This document shows, one piece after another, positions 17,025-26,600 of a stretch of DNA of 64,000 nucleotides. Source of the stretch: Bacillota bacterium (GTDB taxonomy: Bacteria > Bacillota > Clostridia > Christensenellales > Aristaeellaceae). Numbering within the stretch: the first letter of the stretch is position 1; every line of letters starts with the position of its first letter. The position numbers were made by a program, and so were the translations under genes. The notes beneath the pieces are model-generated. The model was not told where the DNA came from. It searched no databases and was given only the letters and a program-made list of their open reading frames with translations. The stretch lies in NCBI GenBank assembly GCA_023416585.1, contig JAEZHM010000089.1, forward strand, positions 81,961 through 145,960, read 5' to 3'.

Positions 17025-18548
17025 ATGAAGAACAGAGCCTACATTGCTATCGATTTAAAGTCCTTCTATGCTTCGGTCGAGTGTATGGAGCGTGGGCTTG
17101 ATCCGCTGACCACCAACCTTGTTGTCGCTGATGCAAGCCGCACCGATAAAACCATCTGCCTCGCCGTCTCTCCCTCCCTCAAAGCATACGGCATTCCCGG
17201 TAGGGCAAGGCTGTTTGAGGTCGTGCAGAAGGTCAAGGAAGCAAATGCAGCACGGCTGTGCAAAGCACCTGGGCGTGCCTTTTCCTGTGCGTCCTTCAGC
17301 AATACTGAAATAAAATCCTCACTGAGTCTTCAGTTGGACTATATTGTTGCTCCGCCAAGAATGGCGCTTTATATAGAGTACAGTACGCGGATTTACAATA
17401 TTTACTTAAAGTACATTGCGCCCGAAGATATTCATGTCTACTCTATTGACGAGGTATTCATTGATGCCACCAATTATCTGAGCACCTACAATTTTTCAGC
17501 CTGTGAGCTTGCCACGGAAATGATTCTGGATGTGTTCAAAACAATCGGCATTACAGCAACAGCGGGAATCGGCACAAACCTGTACCTTTGCAAGATCGCC
17601 ATGGACATTCAGGCAAAACACATTCCGGCTGACAATAACGGCATACGGATCGCGGAGCTTAATGAAATGAGCTATCGCCGCTCGCTGTGGTCACACCGGC
17701 CTCTGACAGACTTTTGGCGCGTTGGTAAGGGATATGCCAGGAAGCTTGAGGAACATGGTCTTTTTACAATGGGAGATATTGCAAGATGCTCTCTTGGAAG
17801 CCCTGCCGATTGCCATAACGAGGATTTGCTGTACAAGCTGTTCGGCATCAACGCAGAGCTGCTGATCGACCATGCATGGGGGTGGGAGCCATGCACAATG
17901 GCCGATATTAAAGCGTATAAGCCAAGCACAAACAGTATTGGATCCGGGCAGGTGCTGCACTGCGCCTATACTTTTGACAAAGCGAAGCTGATCTTGCGGG
18001 AAATGACCGATCTGATGGTACTTGATCTGGTGGATAAAAGGCTTGTGACCGACCAGCTTGTTTTGACGGTTGGATATGATATTGAAAGTCTAATAAACCC
18101 GATGATAAAGAAAGCCTATCACGGGGAGATCACCACTGACCAATACGGTCGCGACGTTCCGAAATCCGCGCACGGTTCGATAAATCTTGGCAGGCAGACC
18201 TCCTCTACAAAGATCATTCTGGATGCCGTCACAGAGCTGTTTGAGCGAATCGTTGACAAAAATCTCCTGATCAGAAGGGTCAACATCACGGCGAATCATG
18301 TTGTGGATGAGACAGCCGTTCAAAAGGCGGAAAGCTTTGAACAGCTTGATCTCTTTACGGATTACGCGGCTGCGCAGGTGAAAAAAGAGGCTGAGGAAGC
18401 TGGGCTTGCACGGGAAAAAAAGATGCAGAAAGCAATGCTGGAAATAAAAAAGAAACACGGCAAAAACGCAATTTTGAAGGGTATGAATCTGGAGGAGGGC
18501 GCTACCACAGTAGAGAGGAACAAGCAGATTGGAGGACACAAGGCATGA
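17025..18548 (+). CDS. Y-family (UmuC/UvrX-like) translesion DNA polymerase
   Basis: Error-prone polymerase that copies past damaged bases. The family signatures are the N-terminal AIDLKSFYASVEC with metal-binding D10, and YSIDEVFID with catalytic D142/E143. The 507 residues exceed classic DinB (about 350-400), matching the larger UvrX/UmuC-like group often found on mobile or accessory DNA of Firmicutes. The C-terminus carries a Lys/Glu-rich helical tail. AAGGAGG precedes the ATG. Its stop overlaps the YolD start by ATGA, the usual polymerase-YolD coupling. No LexA-type operator was recognised upstream. Confidence 0.93.
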   Translation: MKNRAYIAIDLKSFYASVECMERGLDPLTTNLVVADASRTDKTICLAVSPSLKAYGIPGRARLFEVVQKVKEANAARLCKAPGRAFSCASFSNTEIKSSLSLQLDYIVAPPRMALYIEYSTRIYNIYLKYIAPEDIHVYSIDEVFIDATNYLSTYNFSACELATEMILDVFKTIGITATAGIGTNLYLCKIAMDIQAKHIPADNNGIRIAELNEMSYRRSLWSHRPLTDFWRVGKGYARKLEEHGLFTMGDIARCSLGSPADCHNEDLLYKLFGINAELLIDHAWGWEPCTMADIKAYKPSTNSIGSGQVLHCAYTFDKAKLILREMTDLMVLDLVDKRLVTDQLVLTVGYDIESLINPMIKKAYHGEITTDQYGRDVPKSAHGSINLGRQTSSTKIILDAVTELFERIVDKNLLIRRVNITANHVVDETAVQKAESFEQLDLFTDYAAAQVKKEAEEAGLAREKKMQKAMLEIKKKHGKNAILKGMNLEEGATTVERNKQIGGHKA

Positions 18549-18973
18549 CGGGGGCATATGACGACATCATCCATCTGCCGCACCATGTCTCTGCGACACG
18601 CCAACCTATGACAGCAATTGACCGGGCAGCTCAGTTTTCCCCATTCGCCGCGCTGACCGGCTATGATGCTTCCCTCAAAGAAACCGCAAGGCTGACGGAC
18701 GAGAGGGTAGAATTGGACAAATATATAAAGGACGCGCTGAACGATAAGCTGCAAATCATAGCTGATCGGATGAAAGAGCATCCCGAAATCGCAATCACCC
18801 ACTTTCAGCCGGATGCGAAAAAAAATGGCGGCGCCTATGTTACTGCTATCAGTACGGTTAAAAAGATTGACGAATATGAACGGGTTATCGTTATGACCGA
18901 TGACACAGCGATTCCCATGGATGAAATAATCAGCATAGATGGGCAGATATTCGAAACTATGTGTGATGGATGA
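18545..18973 (+). CDS. YolD-like family protein
   Basis: A 142-residue protein with the YolD pattern: MTAIDRAAQFSPFAALTGYD near the N-terminus, then alternating strands and helices. YolD-like proteins accompany Y-family polymerases in Gram-positive bacteria and are thought to support or control them, like a UmuD functional counterpart; the mechanism is not settled. Its ATG overlaps the polymerase stop by 4 nt, so translation is coupled. Confidence 0.9.
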   Translation: MTGAYDDIIHLPHHVSATRQPMTAIDRAAQFSPFAALTGYDASLKETARLTDERVELDKYIKDALNDKLQIIADRMKEHPEIAITHFQPDAKKNGGAYVTAISTVKKIDEYERVIVMTDDTAIPMDEIISIDGQIFETMCDG

Positions 18974-19084
18974 ATAACGATAAATGAGAATTTGAAGTAC
19001 CGATTGTATTTATTTCGGAAGGTGAAAAGTATTAAGTCGCAAAGATAAAAGTCCATATAGCGAATCCAATAGTAAGGATCTAAT

Positions 19085-19585
19085 ATGAGTTTACATGGTA
19101 TTGCAATCTTTACCCTGCGGGCGGCTGGATTTGCGGCGATTGCCTGCGGTATATACGCTCTGATCAATAGATTACGCGGCAGGACACTATCTGTTGGGCG
19201 GCTGCTTTCCGTGTTCTACATCGCTTCGCTGATCGAGATTACCGTACTGCGCGGTGGAATAGCGTGGAACGGTCTCTTTGACGCCGAGCATCTTAAGGTG
19301 CAGTGGATTCCCTTTAAGACGACGCTGGACGAACTCAAAAGCGGTACGTGGCCATTCATATATCATGTAGGCGGAAATCTCGCGTGGTTTATTCCGCTGG
19401 GATGGATCATGCGAAGGAAATCCTCCTGGGCAGCATTGCTTGCCGGAATTCTATTTTCCGTCACGATTGAATGCCTGCAATGGGTATTTATAACCGGTAT
19501 AACAGACGTAGACGACATGATATTCAATACCTGCGGTTCCTTGATTGGTTACTTGCTGTCAAGGAGAATTCAAAGGCAAGGGTAA
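19085..19585 (+). CDS. VanZ-like membrane protein
   Basis: A 166-residue protein with four to five membrane segments. The VanZ pattern is seen: a ...VLRGG.. loop, WIPFKT, GGNLAWFIPLGW, then ECLQWVFITGITDVDDMIFNT near the end. VanZ was first linked to teicoplanin resistance, but most relatives have no known role. AAGGAT lies about 5 nt before the ATG. It is on the same strand as the polymerase/YolD pair but separated by about 110 nt, so cotranscription is uncertain. There are no vanHAX genes nearby. Confidence 0.85.
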   Translation: MSLHGIAIFTLRAAGFAAIACGIYALINRLRGRTLSVGRLLSVFYIASLIEITVLRGGIAWNGLFDAEHLKVQWIPFKTTLDELKSGTWPFIYHVGGNLAWFIPLGWIMRRKSSWAALLAGILFSVTIECLQWVFITGITDVDDMIFNTCGSLIGYLLSRRIQRQG

Positions 19586-19659
19586 ATCGAACAGGCAAGA
19601 ATACATAAGAATTGATGACGATAAAACAAACGATAATTTCCAATTTGTCGTGTTTGGTC

Positions 19660-20836
19660 CGTAGGGGACAATGCCCTCATCGCCCCGTCGGTTCTTTAGA
19701 GTGAAATTGGGATAATCACCTAGAAGTACATCAACAATATCGATATAGAACACGAGAATGCACACGTTGATAAATATGTCATCATGTCCAAACACATCCA
19801 TATGATCATTGCATTGAAAAACGGGGCGATGTGGGCATCGCCCCCTACGGATGAGATGGCGGTCGTATCTCCCCCTACAGATGGGATGGCGGTCGCTCGC
19901 AAGCGGGATATTACTTTGTGACAATATGCTCCTTCATCGGTGCAAAACGCTGAGGCGTATCGTAGGGGGCGATGCCCACATCGCCCCGTCGGTTATCTTG
20001 AATGAAGTTAGGATGTTCGCAAAGAAGTACATCAACAAAATCAATAAAAAACATGAGAATGCACACGTTGATAAATATGCCATCATGCTGGGTCACGTCC
20101 ATATGATCTATGCATTGAAAAACAGGGCGATGTGGGCATCGCCCCCTACGGATGAGATGGCGGTCGTATCGCCCCCTACAGATGGGATGGCGGTCGCTCG
20201 CAGGCGGGATATTCCTTTGTGACAATATGCACCCTTCATCGGTGCAAAACGCTGAGGCGCATCGTAGGGGGCGATGCCCACATCGCCCCGTCGGTCCTTT
20301 TGAGTGAAGTTGGGATGATCGCCGAGAAGTACATCAACAATATCTATATTAAACATGAGAATGCGAACGTTGACAAATATGTCATCATGTCCAATCATAT
20401 ATATATGATCATTGCATTGAAAAACGGGGCGATGTGGGCATCACCCCCTACGGATGGGATGGCGATCGCTCGCAGGTGGGATATTCCTTTGTGACAATAT
20501 GCACCCTTCATCGGTGCAAAACGTTGAGGCGCATCGTAGGGGGCGATGCCCACATCGCCCCGTCGGTTCTTTAGAGTGAAATTGGGAGAATCACCGTGAA
20601 GTACATCAACAATATCGATATAGAACACGAGAATGCACACGCGGATAAATTTTCATCATACCAAATCACATCCATATGATCATTGCATTGAAAAACGGGG
20701 CGATGTGGGCATCGCCCCCTACGGATGAGATGAGGCCGCTCGCAGGTGGGATATTACTTTGTGACAATATACACCCTTCATTGGCGCGAAACGCAGGGAC
20801 GTTTCGTAGGGGGCGATGCCCACATCGCCCAACGTA
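19660..20836. repeat. Tandem array of four ~270-302-bp repeat units plus a partial unit
   Basis: Unit starts marked by CGTAGGGGGCGATG fall at about 19660, 19961, 20263, 20535 and 20805 (spacings about 301, 302, 272, 270). Each unit opens with a hairpin (GGGGCGATG..CATCGCCCC), continues with a decayed transposase segment, carries an inverted copy of the hairpin (GGGGCGATGTGGGCATCGCC), and closes with a constant block containing TTCATCGGTGCAAAACGC. The last unit breaks off after its first hairpin. Many short reading frames inside are repeat-born and not genes. The first two spacings are longer because they hold an extra ~30-bp block after the inverted hairpin. Confidence 0.9.
20293..20493 (+). 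pseudogene. Remnant of REP-associated (Y1/HUH) transposase, best copy
   Basis: In-frame translation gives LLSEVGMIAEKYINNIYIKH, VDKYVIMSNHIYMIIALKNG and a W-rich tail. This resembles the core of IS200-like TnpA_REP proteins, where VDKYVIMPNHIHMI holds the metal-binding His-x-His. Equivalent stretches exist in the other units: HIH near 19.79 kb, HVH near 20.10 kb, and a frameshifted HIH near 20.68 kb. In this copy the second His is Tyr, and no catalytic tyrosine helix is encoded, so all are dead fragments. The assignment rests on motif recall. Confidence 0.65.
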
Positions 20837-21049
20837 CCAGACGTGAAGTTTTATCACAAGCAAGGCGCTGTCCTGTCTGCAATAGATGAATATGCTTATT
20901 ACAATAAGCCGCAATATTGACATGAAACGCAATGAATATGTTTTGTAGGTTTATAAGCAAATAGAAGAATAACGCCAAATTAGCATAATGTAAAGTTATC
21001 ATATCCAAATTTGCAGAGCAGTCCAAATCCCAACCAAAGTATAAAGCTG

Positions 21050-21078
21050 GCGAAAAAATGCTGCAATTAAGGTATAAT
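21050..21078 (+). promoter_or_regulatory. Sigma-A-type promoter of the immunity-like gene
   Basis: GCGAAA (21050-21055), 17 nt, then TATAAT (21073-21078). The block ATTAAGGTATAATAACGAT is identical to that at 16.70 kb. Confidence 0.5.
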
Positions 21079-21143
21079 AACGATAGACAGGAACTTGTCT
21101 GGCAGCATTTATCCACAGGTTACAAAGCAGGGAGGATTTTACA

Positions 21144-21749
21144 GTGTTTTCTGATGTTGAAAAGAAATTGAAGAAAAAGAATGCAGTGCTATTTTCCCGC
21201 GATAGCGAATGCTTGCAGGGGCTTAAAATGTTAATAGAACAGCAGAAGCATCGTACGCTCGTTATGTGGGCGTTGGATTGCGCTAAAGCTCCTCTTGCGC
21301 AGTTTGAAGAAAAATATCCATGTGAGTTAAGGCCAAGAAAGGCATTGGAGCTTTGCGAAGCCTGGTCAAGAGGCAAGATCAAGATGCCCGCTGCGAAACG
21401 GGCCATTTTGGATGCCCACGCTGTTGCAAAGGAAATTGATGATAGCGTATACGGCGCATTGTGCCATGCAATTGGCCATGCTGGCGCTACCGTGCATGTT
21501 GAAACCCATGCTTTAGGGCTTCCCTTCTATGAGTTAACATCCTTAGTTCTCAAGTTTGGAAAGGACGGCTATCAGAAGCAAGTACAAGAAAAAATTGATT
21601 ACTACTGTCAGCGCCTCATCTATTGGCAGGAAAACATAGAGAAGCTTGATTTGGAATGGGCAGTTTTTTTGTCGGATGACAACCGGCCCAATAAGGAGAA
21701 ATTGCTGAGTGAAAAAAGGGAACATAAATACTGCGGCAGGATAGTCTAG
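21144..21749 (+). CDS. Imm5-like putative immunity protein
   Basis: A 201-residue soluble helical protein. The central segment RPRKALELCEAWSRGKIKM, followed by AAKRAILDAHAVAKE and GHAGATVHVETHALGLPFYE, fits the Imm5-like 'putative immunity protein' domain, which is thought to neutralise polymorphic toxins. A GTG start at 21144 with AGGGAGG 7 nt before it is chosen. No toxin gene is adjacent; the left side is the repeat array and the right side is an opposing esterase gene. Its promoter region duplicates that of the small orphan gene at 16.75 kb, which suggests a shared origin. The family call is from motif recall and is moderately sure. Confidence 0.7.
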   Translation: MFSDVEKKLKKKNAVLFSRDSECLQGLKMLIEQQKHRTLVMWALDCAKAPLAQFEEKYPCELRPRKALELCEAWSRGKIKMPAAKRAILDAHAVAKEIDDSVYGALCHAIGHAGATVHVETHALGLPFYELTSLVLKFGKDGYQKQVQEKIDYYCQRLIYWQENIEKLDLEWAVFLSDDNRPNKEKLLSEKREHKYCGRIV

Positions 21750-21807
21750 GGATAGTCCTGTATAGGTGAGTGCGGGCGTTTGCCGCAGCACCAATGATTT
21801 GGCTTAA

Positions 21808-23337
21808 TCAAGCCTTGTACCCAACAATTTCAAACGGCGAGGACGTCATCTTCTCACCGTAAACCACCCGCATGGCACAGCGGGCCAGCCGGTCACCCAC
21901 CGCCTGCTTGTTTTGCGGATGCAGGTCATTGTGCTCGCCCAGGTCAAAGGCCGCCGCCATCGCTGTGTTGGGAATTTCAAGCGACAACCATTGCTGCTGA
22001 CGAAGCAAGTCCCAATCCGGGCCACCGTCCCAATGGGTCAGCTCCACGAACAAAAAGGAGAAAGCATACCCCCACCCCTCCCGCCAGGTGCGCACAAGGG
22101 CCTCGAATTTTTCGGCATACCGGTTGGGATTTCCCGCATCTGATTCACCCTGATACCAGAGTGTTGCCTTGACGGCAAACCGAGTGAGCGGCGCAATCAT
22201 ACCATTGTACAGCCCTGTGGGCTTATAGTGGAAGGCCGTCTCCGGTTCAAGGGGAGTAGTATGACAGCCGCGGCAAAACCGCCATTCACTATTTAGGTTG
22301 AATGAACCTGCCTCCGTACTAAGCAGGTACTGCTTGCCGGGGGTGAAACAGCCGCCATCCTTGCTGATGACACGTATGGCTATCACGCAGCGTCCATTTG
22401 GCAGCGAAGGCACAACATATTCCCGTGGAGGATAGCGGTAGGTCGTGTTGCCCACTGCTTCGCCGTTCACATAAACAGTATCCCAATCGGTCACTGTTCC
22501 AAGAAACAGCGTAGCCGGCTTTCCGGCAAGCTCAGGGGAAATCTCTATTGATTTACGCAGCCAAACGGAACCGGTGCCCGCCCAGGGCGTTAAAAGCGGA
22601 CGCTGCTCCCAACGGCTGTCGTCATAATCCGGTGAATACCACTTTTCATGTAGCCCCGGATCAGACTGATCGGCACCGCCATAGAAGCATTCGGCATTCC
22701 TTGCGTCCCTTGCCTGCACCTGCGACACATAAGCATCGTCCGCGCACAGGTCCGTTTCCTGAATAAGCTCCGGAAATTCCTTCAGCGCTTCCCTGCCCAT
22801 CCAGGCATGGATGGGCGTGCCGCCTATCGCCGACAGGATCAGCCCAATAGGTACGTGATACCTCTCATAAAGGCGTTTAGCAAAGAAATAGCCCACCGCC
22901 GAGAATTCATCAATCGTTTCAGGGGAAGGAGCTGCCCAGCTTCCCCCTTCCAGACCGCTTTGCGGCGCATGGAAGTTATAACGCTGCGGCACGGTGAATT
23001 GGCGGATATTGGGATTAGGACATTGCAGTTCCTCCGGGTACATGTGCTTGACGCGCCGCATGGGAAACTGCATATTCGACTGCCCGGAGCACAAAAAAAC
23101 ATCACCAATATAAACATCGTGCAGGACAATGTCATTGATAGTCAGCGTTTGCGGCCCTCCGGATGGCAGATCATCCAAAACCACCGTCCAGTGCCCTGCC
23201 GCATCCGGGGCTGCATGATACTCCTGCGCAAGGAAAGTGACGGTCACTTGTTCATCCGCCCAACCCCAGAGTTTTACCCGGGAGTTTCGCTGGAGCACCA
23301 TGCCACTGGATAATAAATGCGGAAGCTGCAAACCCAT
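21808..23337 (-). CDS. Sialate O-acetylesterase-like carbohydrate acetylesterase (SASA family)
   Basis: Predicted SGNH-type esterase that removes O-acetyl groups from sugars. The nucleophile motif LCSGQSNMQFPM places Ser at residue 87, TLWYQGESDAGN follows in the middle, and DLGEHNDLHPQNK near the C-terminus supplies Asp/His. A middle insertion (residues about 220-330) looks like a jelly-roll/GH2-like sandwich, as is usual in the family. The length of 509 residues is normal, and no signal peptide is seen, so it is probably cytosolic. In this xylanolytic setting it likely deacetylates imported xylo-oligosaccharides. It is separated from the GH2 gene by 330 bp with a large inverted repeat and may be transcribed alone. 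Confidence 0.88.
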   Translation of the reverse strand: MGLQLPHLLSSGMVLQRNSRVKLWGWADEQVTVTFLAQEYHAAPDAAGHWTVVLDDLPSGGPQTLTINDIVLHDVYIGDVFLCSGQSNMQFPMRRVKHMYPEELQCPNPNIRQFTVPQRYNFHAPQSGLEGGSWAAPSPETIDEFSAVGYFFAKRLYERYHVPIGLILSAIGGTPIHAWMGREALKEFPELIQETDLCADDAYVSQVQARDARNAECFYGGADQSDPGLHEKWYSPDYDDSRWEQRPLLTPWAGTGSVWLRKSIEISPELAGKPATLFLGTVTDWDTVYVNGEAVGNTTYRYPPREYVVPSLPNGRCVIAIRVISKDGGCFTPGKQYLLSTEAGSFNLNSEWRFCRGCHTTPLEPETAFHYKPTGLYNGMIAPLTRFAVKATLWYQGESDAGNPNRYAEKFEALVRTWREGWGYAFSFLFVELTHWDGGPDWDLLRQQQWLSLEIPNTAMAAAFDLGEHNDLHPQNKQAVGDRLARCAMRVVYGEKMTSSPFEIVGYKA

Positions 23338-23667
23338 ACAGATCCTTCTTTCCTAAACCTTGATCCAATACTTATGTTTACATATTATCCCAGTTGTTTA
23401 CAGCTACAGAAGCACCAAAATTCACAAGTCTTGGCAGAGAAGTCAACAAACAAACGACGCCGTAGGGGCGATTAGTAATCGCCCGCACGTTGCGATCAGG
23501 ATGTGCCACTTGGCGGGCGATTACTAATCGCCCCTACGGCTTTCAGGCAAAGATAAATGCATTTACCAAGCAGCCACGTCCCACAGAAAAACTAACAAGA
23601 ATACTGTATTGCAAGTCTTGAATTGAGGATGGCACAGAAAATATACAAAACGACTTGTTTCTTGCCA
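23338..23667. other. Intergenic stretch holding the cloverleaf repeat
   Basis: No gene is supported. The inverted repeat at 23459-23540 lies in the middle and may limit read-through from the GH2 operon into the esterase gene. Confidence 0.6.
23459..23540. repeat. Perfect 28-bp inverted repeat with self-palindromic arms
   Basis: The left arm 23459-23486 and right arm 23513-23540 are perfect reverse complements with a 26-nt spacer. Each arm is itself a palindrome around GGGCGATTA/TAATCGCCC, so a cloverleaf can form. The outer GTAGGGGCGAT resembles the hairpins of the 19.7-20.8-kb array. Confidence 0.9.
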
Positions 23668-26600
23668 TCATTCCATAAACTGAACCCAGGCAAGGTCTAA
23701 ATTGCAGCCTGGCAGAAAGACCAGTGATACCGTACATGTCCCCTTGATCCTGTCCCCCAAGGGGAATACATCATGGGTATAATCATCCGCCCCCGGGACC
23801 TCCACCATGGTGCGGATCTCTTCCTCTCCTCCGGCGAACAAAAATTGGATGGCGTTCCGGATAAGCTCAGAGCGCCAGTTAAGCGCCACGCGGCTTACCC
23901 CCGTTTCTCCAAAATCCATGTCATTGTACACAATGGTTACGTTATTGCCTATGCTTTCGACACAGCCGTCCATCAACTGAAAAGAGTCGCCATATATGCC
24001 ATCGTTTTCTGCAGCAGGCAGCCTCTGTAATGATTTTGGGTATCTTTTAAAGCAAAAGCCTTTGATGTGTACCTTTTGTCTAAACAAAAGGCACAAGGTT
24101 GTCACTCCTTTGAGCCGGCGGGGCAGCTTGTAGGCAACATCCTGATAGGTATTCCATATGGAACCCAGGTCATAACGGAGTTCACAAATCTTTTCGCCGC
24201 CCTCCAATGGCATCCCTTCCCAAAGTTCAAACAGGAAGGGCTCCTTATCCAGGGGGAACAAAGAAAGGGTGATTTCATCCGAACCATAACCCAAAAAGTC
24301 CAGATCGCGGAATCCCATATGGCTTTCCCCATCCCGTAAGGTCGCAATGCCGCGCTCATTGCCATTGGTTAGTTCCACATTGCTTGCACTACATAATCCG
24401 CCGGAGACAAAGCTGTACGGATCAAGGAAGGGTTTCCCATAACCCGTGATGCTAAACAGGATGGTGGAGATGAATGCAGCATGCGTCCGACCGTTTTTAA
24501 CGGAGCAGCGGACATAGGCTTCTCCATCGCCCTTTGGGTTTAGCACTGCGCTTCTCCCATCCTCCGCCACTTTAAGTCTGGCCAGCGGGCTGTCGATACC
24601 CCCCGCGTCCGTCACCCGCCAGTCAAGGTCCTGATAGGTGGCATTCTTAGGATAAAGCTTTGCCATAACGGCATAGCCATCGGCCGTAAGCTCTATCTTG
24701 CGTACCGGGATATCCTTTCCGCAGAATTTTGCCGAAATGATGGGATGATTGCCCGCTTCCGCCTTTACTATGGCCAGAAGCCTCCCACTGAACATACGCC
24801 TGTTATCCGTTTGGTATTGTTCATAATCCGTGGCGTCGCCATTGTCCAGCCCCAGCAGCGTGCCGCCACTCACCGAAACGTATACCCTCCGGTTGGCGTT
24901 TTCCACCAGATTCCCGTTTTCATCCAGGGCGGAGATTGTGAAATAATGCATTTCACCGAAAACCTCTTCGCTGAAATGAAGTGACACGGCGTCGCCAAAG
25001 GAACGCCGCTCCGTGTATGCGATAGCCACGCCTTTTTCATCCAGGGCGATAGCCGTTAAGACACCCGGGCGATAAACAATACGCCAGTCAGAGATCAGCC
25101 GTCCATGAAGTTCCTGCCTGCCCAAGCTTTGTCCGTCCTGAAACAATTCCACATGGGGAGCGTTGGAGCATACCCTGACGTCGATTATTTGGCCGGGAGA
25201 AAAATCCCAGTACGGAAACAAATGCACCATAGGGGCTTTTTTGTAATCCGTCCATCCCGCCTGAAAGATATAAAAGGAATCCTTGGGAAAACCGGCCGTG
25301 TCCACATGGCCAAGATACGCATTTTTGGTATGATAAGGGGTGGGTTCCCCAAGATAATCTTGTCCCGCCCAAATGAACTGCCCCATTGAATAGGGAGTCT
25401 GCAAATCATTCAGAATGCAGTCTTCCACGCTTTTAGCGCCCCAGCTGGTGGTGCTGTTGCCAAGAGCAGAACATTGCAGGTCGTCATCCGCCAGCACGGA
25501 TTTTCTGAGTGGAAAGTGGTAGACCCCCCGGCTTTGCACGGTGGAGCATGTTTCCCCGCCGTAGATGATCCAGTCAGGATGGGCAGCGTGATGGGCATCA
25601 TAATATTTTTCCCCATAGTTGTAGCCCACAAGCTTGATAACATCCGCACACTTTTGCGTATTTTCCCAGGGCATGTAATTGGAGCAGAATGTGACGGCAG
25701 CATTGCCGAGGGGGTCATGCTGCCTTACCAAGGCTATCAGCCGCTGCAGTATTTGTGCCCCGTCTTCCGCGTTTAAATGGGTATCTTGAATTTCGTTGCC
25801 CACGCTCCAGAGGATAAGAGACGGATGATTCCTGTCCCTTCTAATCCAGGATGCAACATCCTTTTCAATCCATTCCTCGAAAAAACGGGCGTAATCATAG
25901 GTGTTCTTCGGCCTGCGCCATACATCCAAGATCTCCGACATGACCAAAAATCCCATTTCATCGGCCAGCTCCATAAAGGCTTTGGCAGGCGGGTTATGGG
26001 CGGTACGCAGCGCGTTTACACCCATTTTAAGCATGATGGCAAGCTGCCGCCTTAATGCGTCCTTGTGAACAGCGCCTCCCAAAGCTCCCAGATCGCCGTG
26101 CAGGCAGACCCCCTTGAGCTTGACGTGCTGCCCATTCAGAAAAAAACCTCTGTCGGGCGTAAATGAAATGGTACGAAAGCCGATGCGTGTGTCCTCAGTA
26201 TCCGTTACTTGTCCATCGACAATAAGTTCGGAGCGCAGCGTATAAAGCTTGGGATGATCTATATCCCAGGGGATAATATCTTTTTCCGCGTTCAGCAGCG
26301 TATGGCGTACTTCATAGGGCTTGCCACCGGCTTCCACTTCCGTCCTGGCCTCATACTGCCACCGCCCATCCCTTTGAAAGGTGGAAACATAAATACCGTC
26401 GGGTATAAAATGACAGGAATTTTTGACGATCAAAAAGACGTCCCGGTAAATGCCAGCCCCGGTATACCAACGGGCGCTGGGCGATTTGTAGTCTATCCGC
26501 ACCAGCAGTTCATTAGGCGCGCCCAGGATCAAAAAATCAGTAATATCAAAAGTGATGGCAGTACAGCCATACTTCCACTCGCCAGCAGCTTGACCATTTA

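Noticed and set aside
19660..20836. Possible CRISPR array
   Set aside because: Units are about 270-302 bp, far longer than CRISPR repeat-spacer units, whole units are similar rather than repeat-only, and no cas genes are present.
19851..20932. Many 60-120-codon frames on both strands in the repeat array
   Set aside because: They recur with the repeat unit, differ by frame and length from copy to copy, and read through hairpins. Only the transposase-like segment has a recognisable motif.
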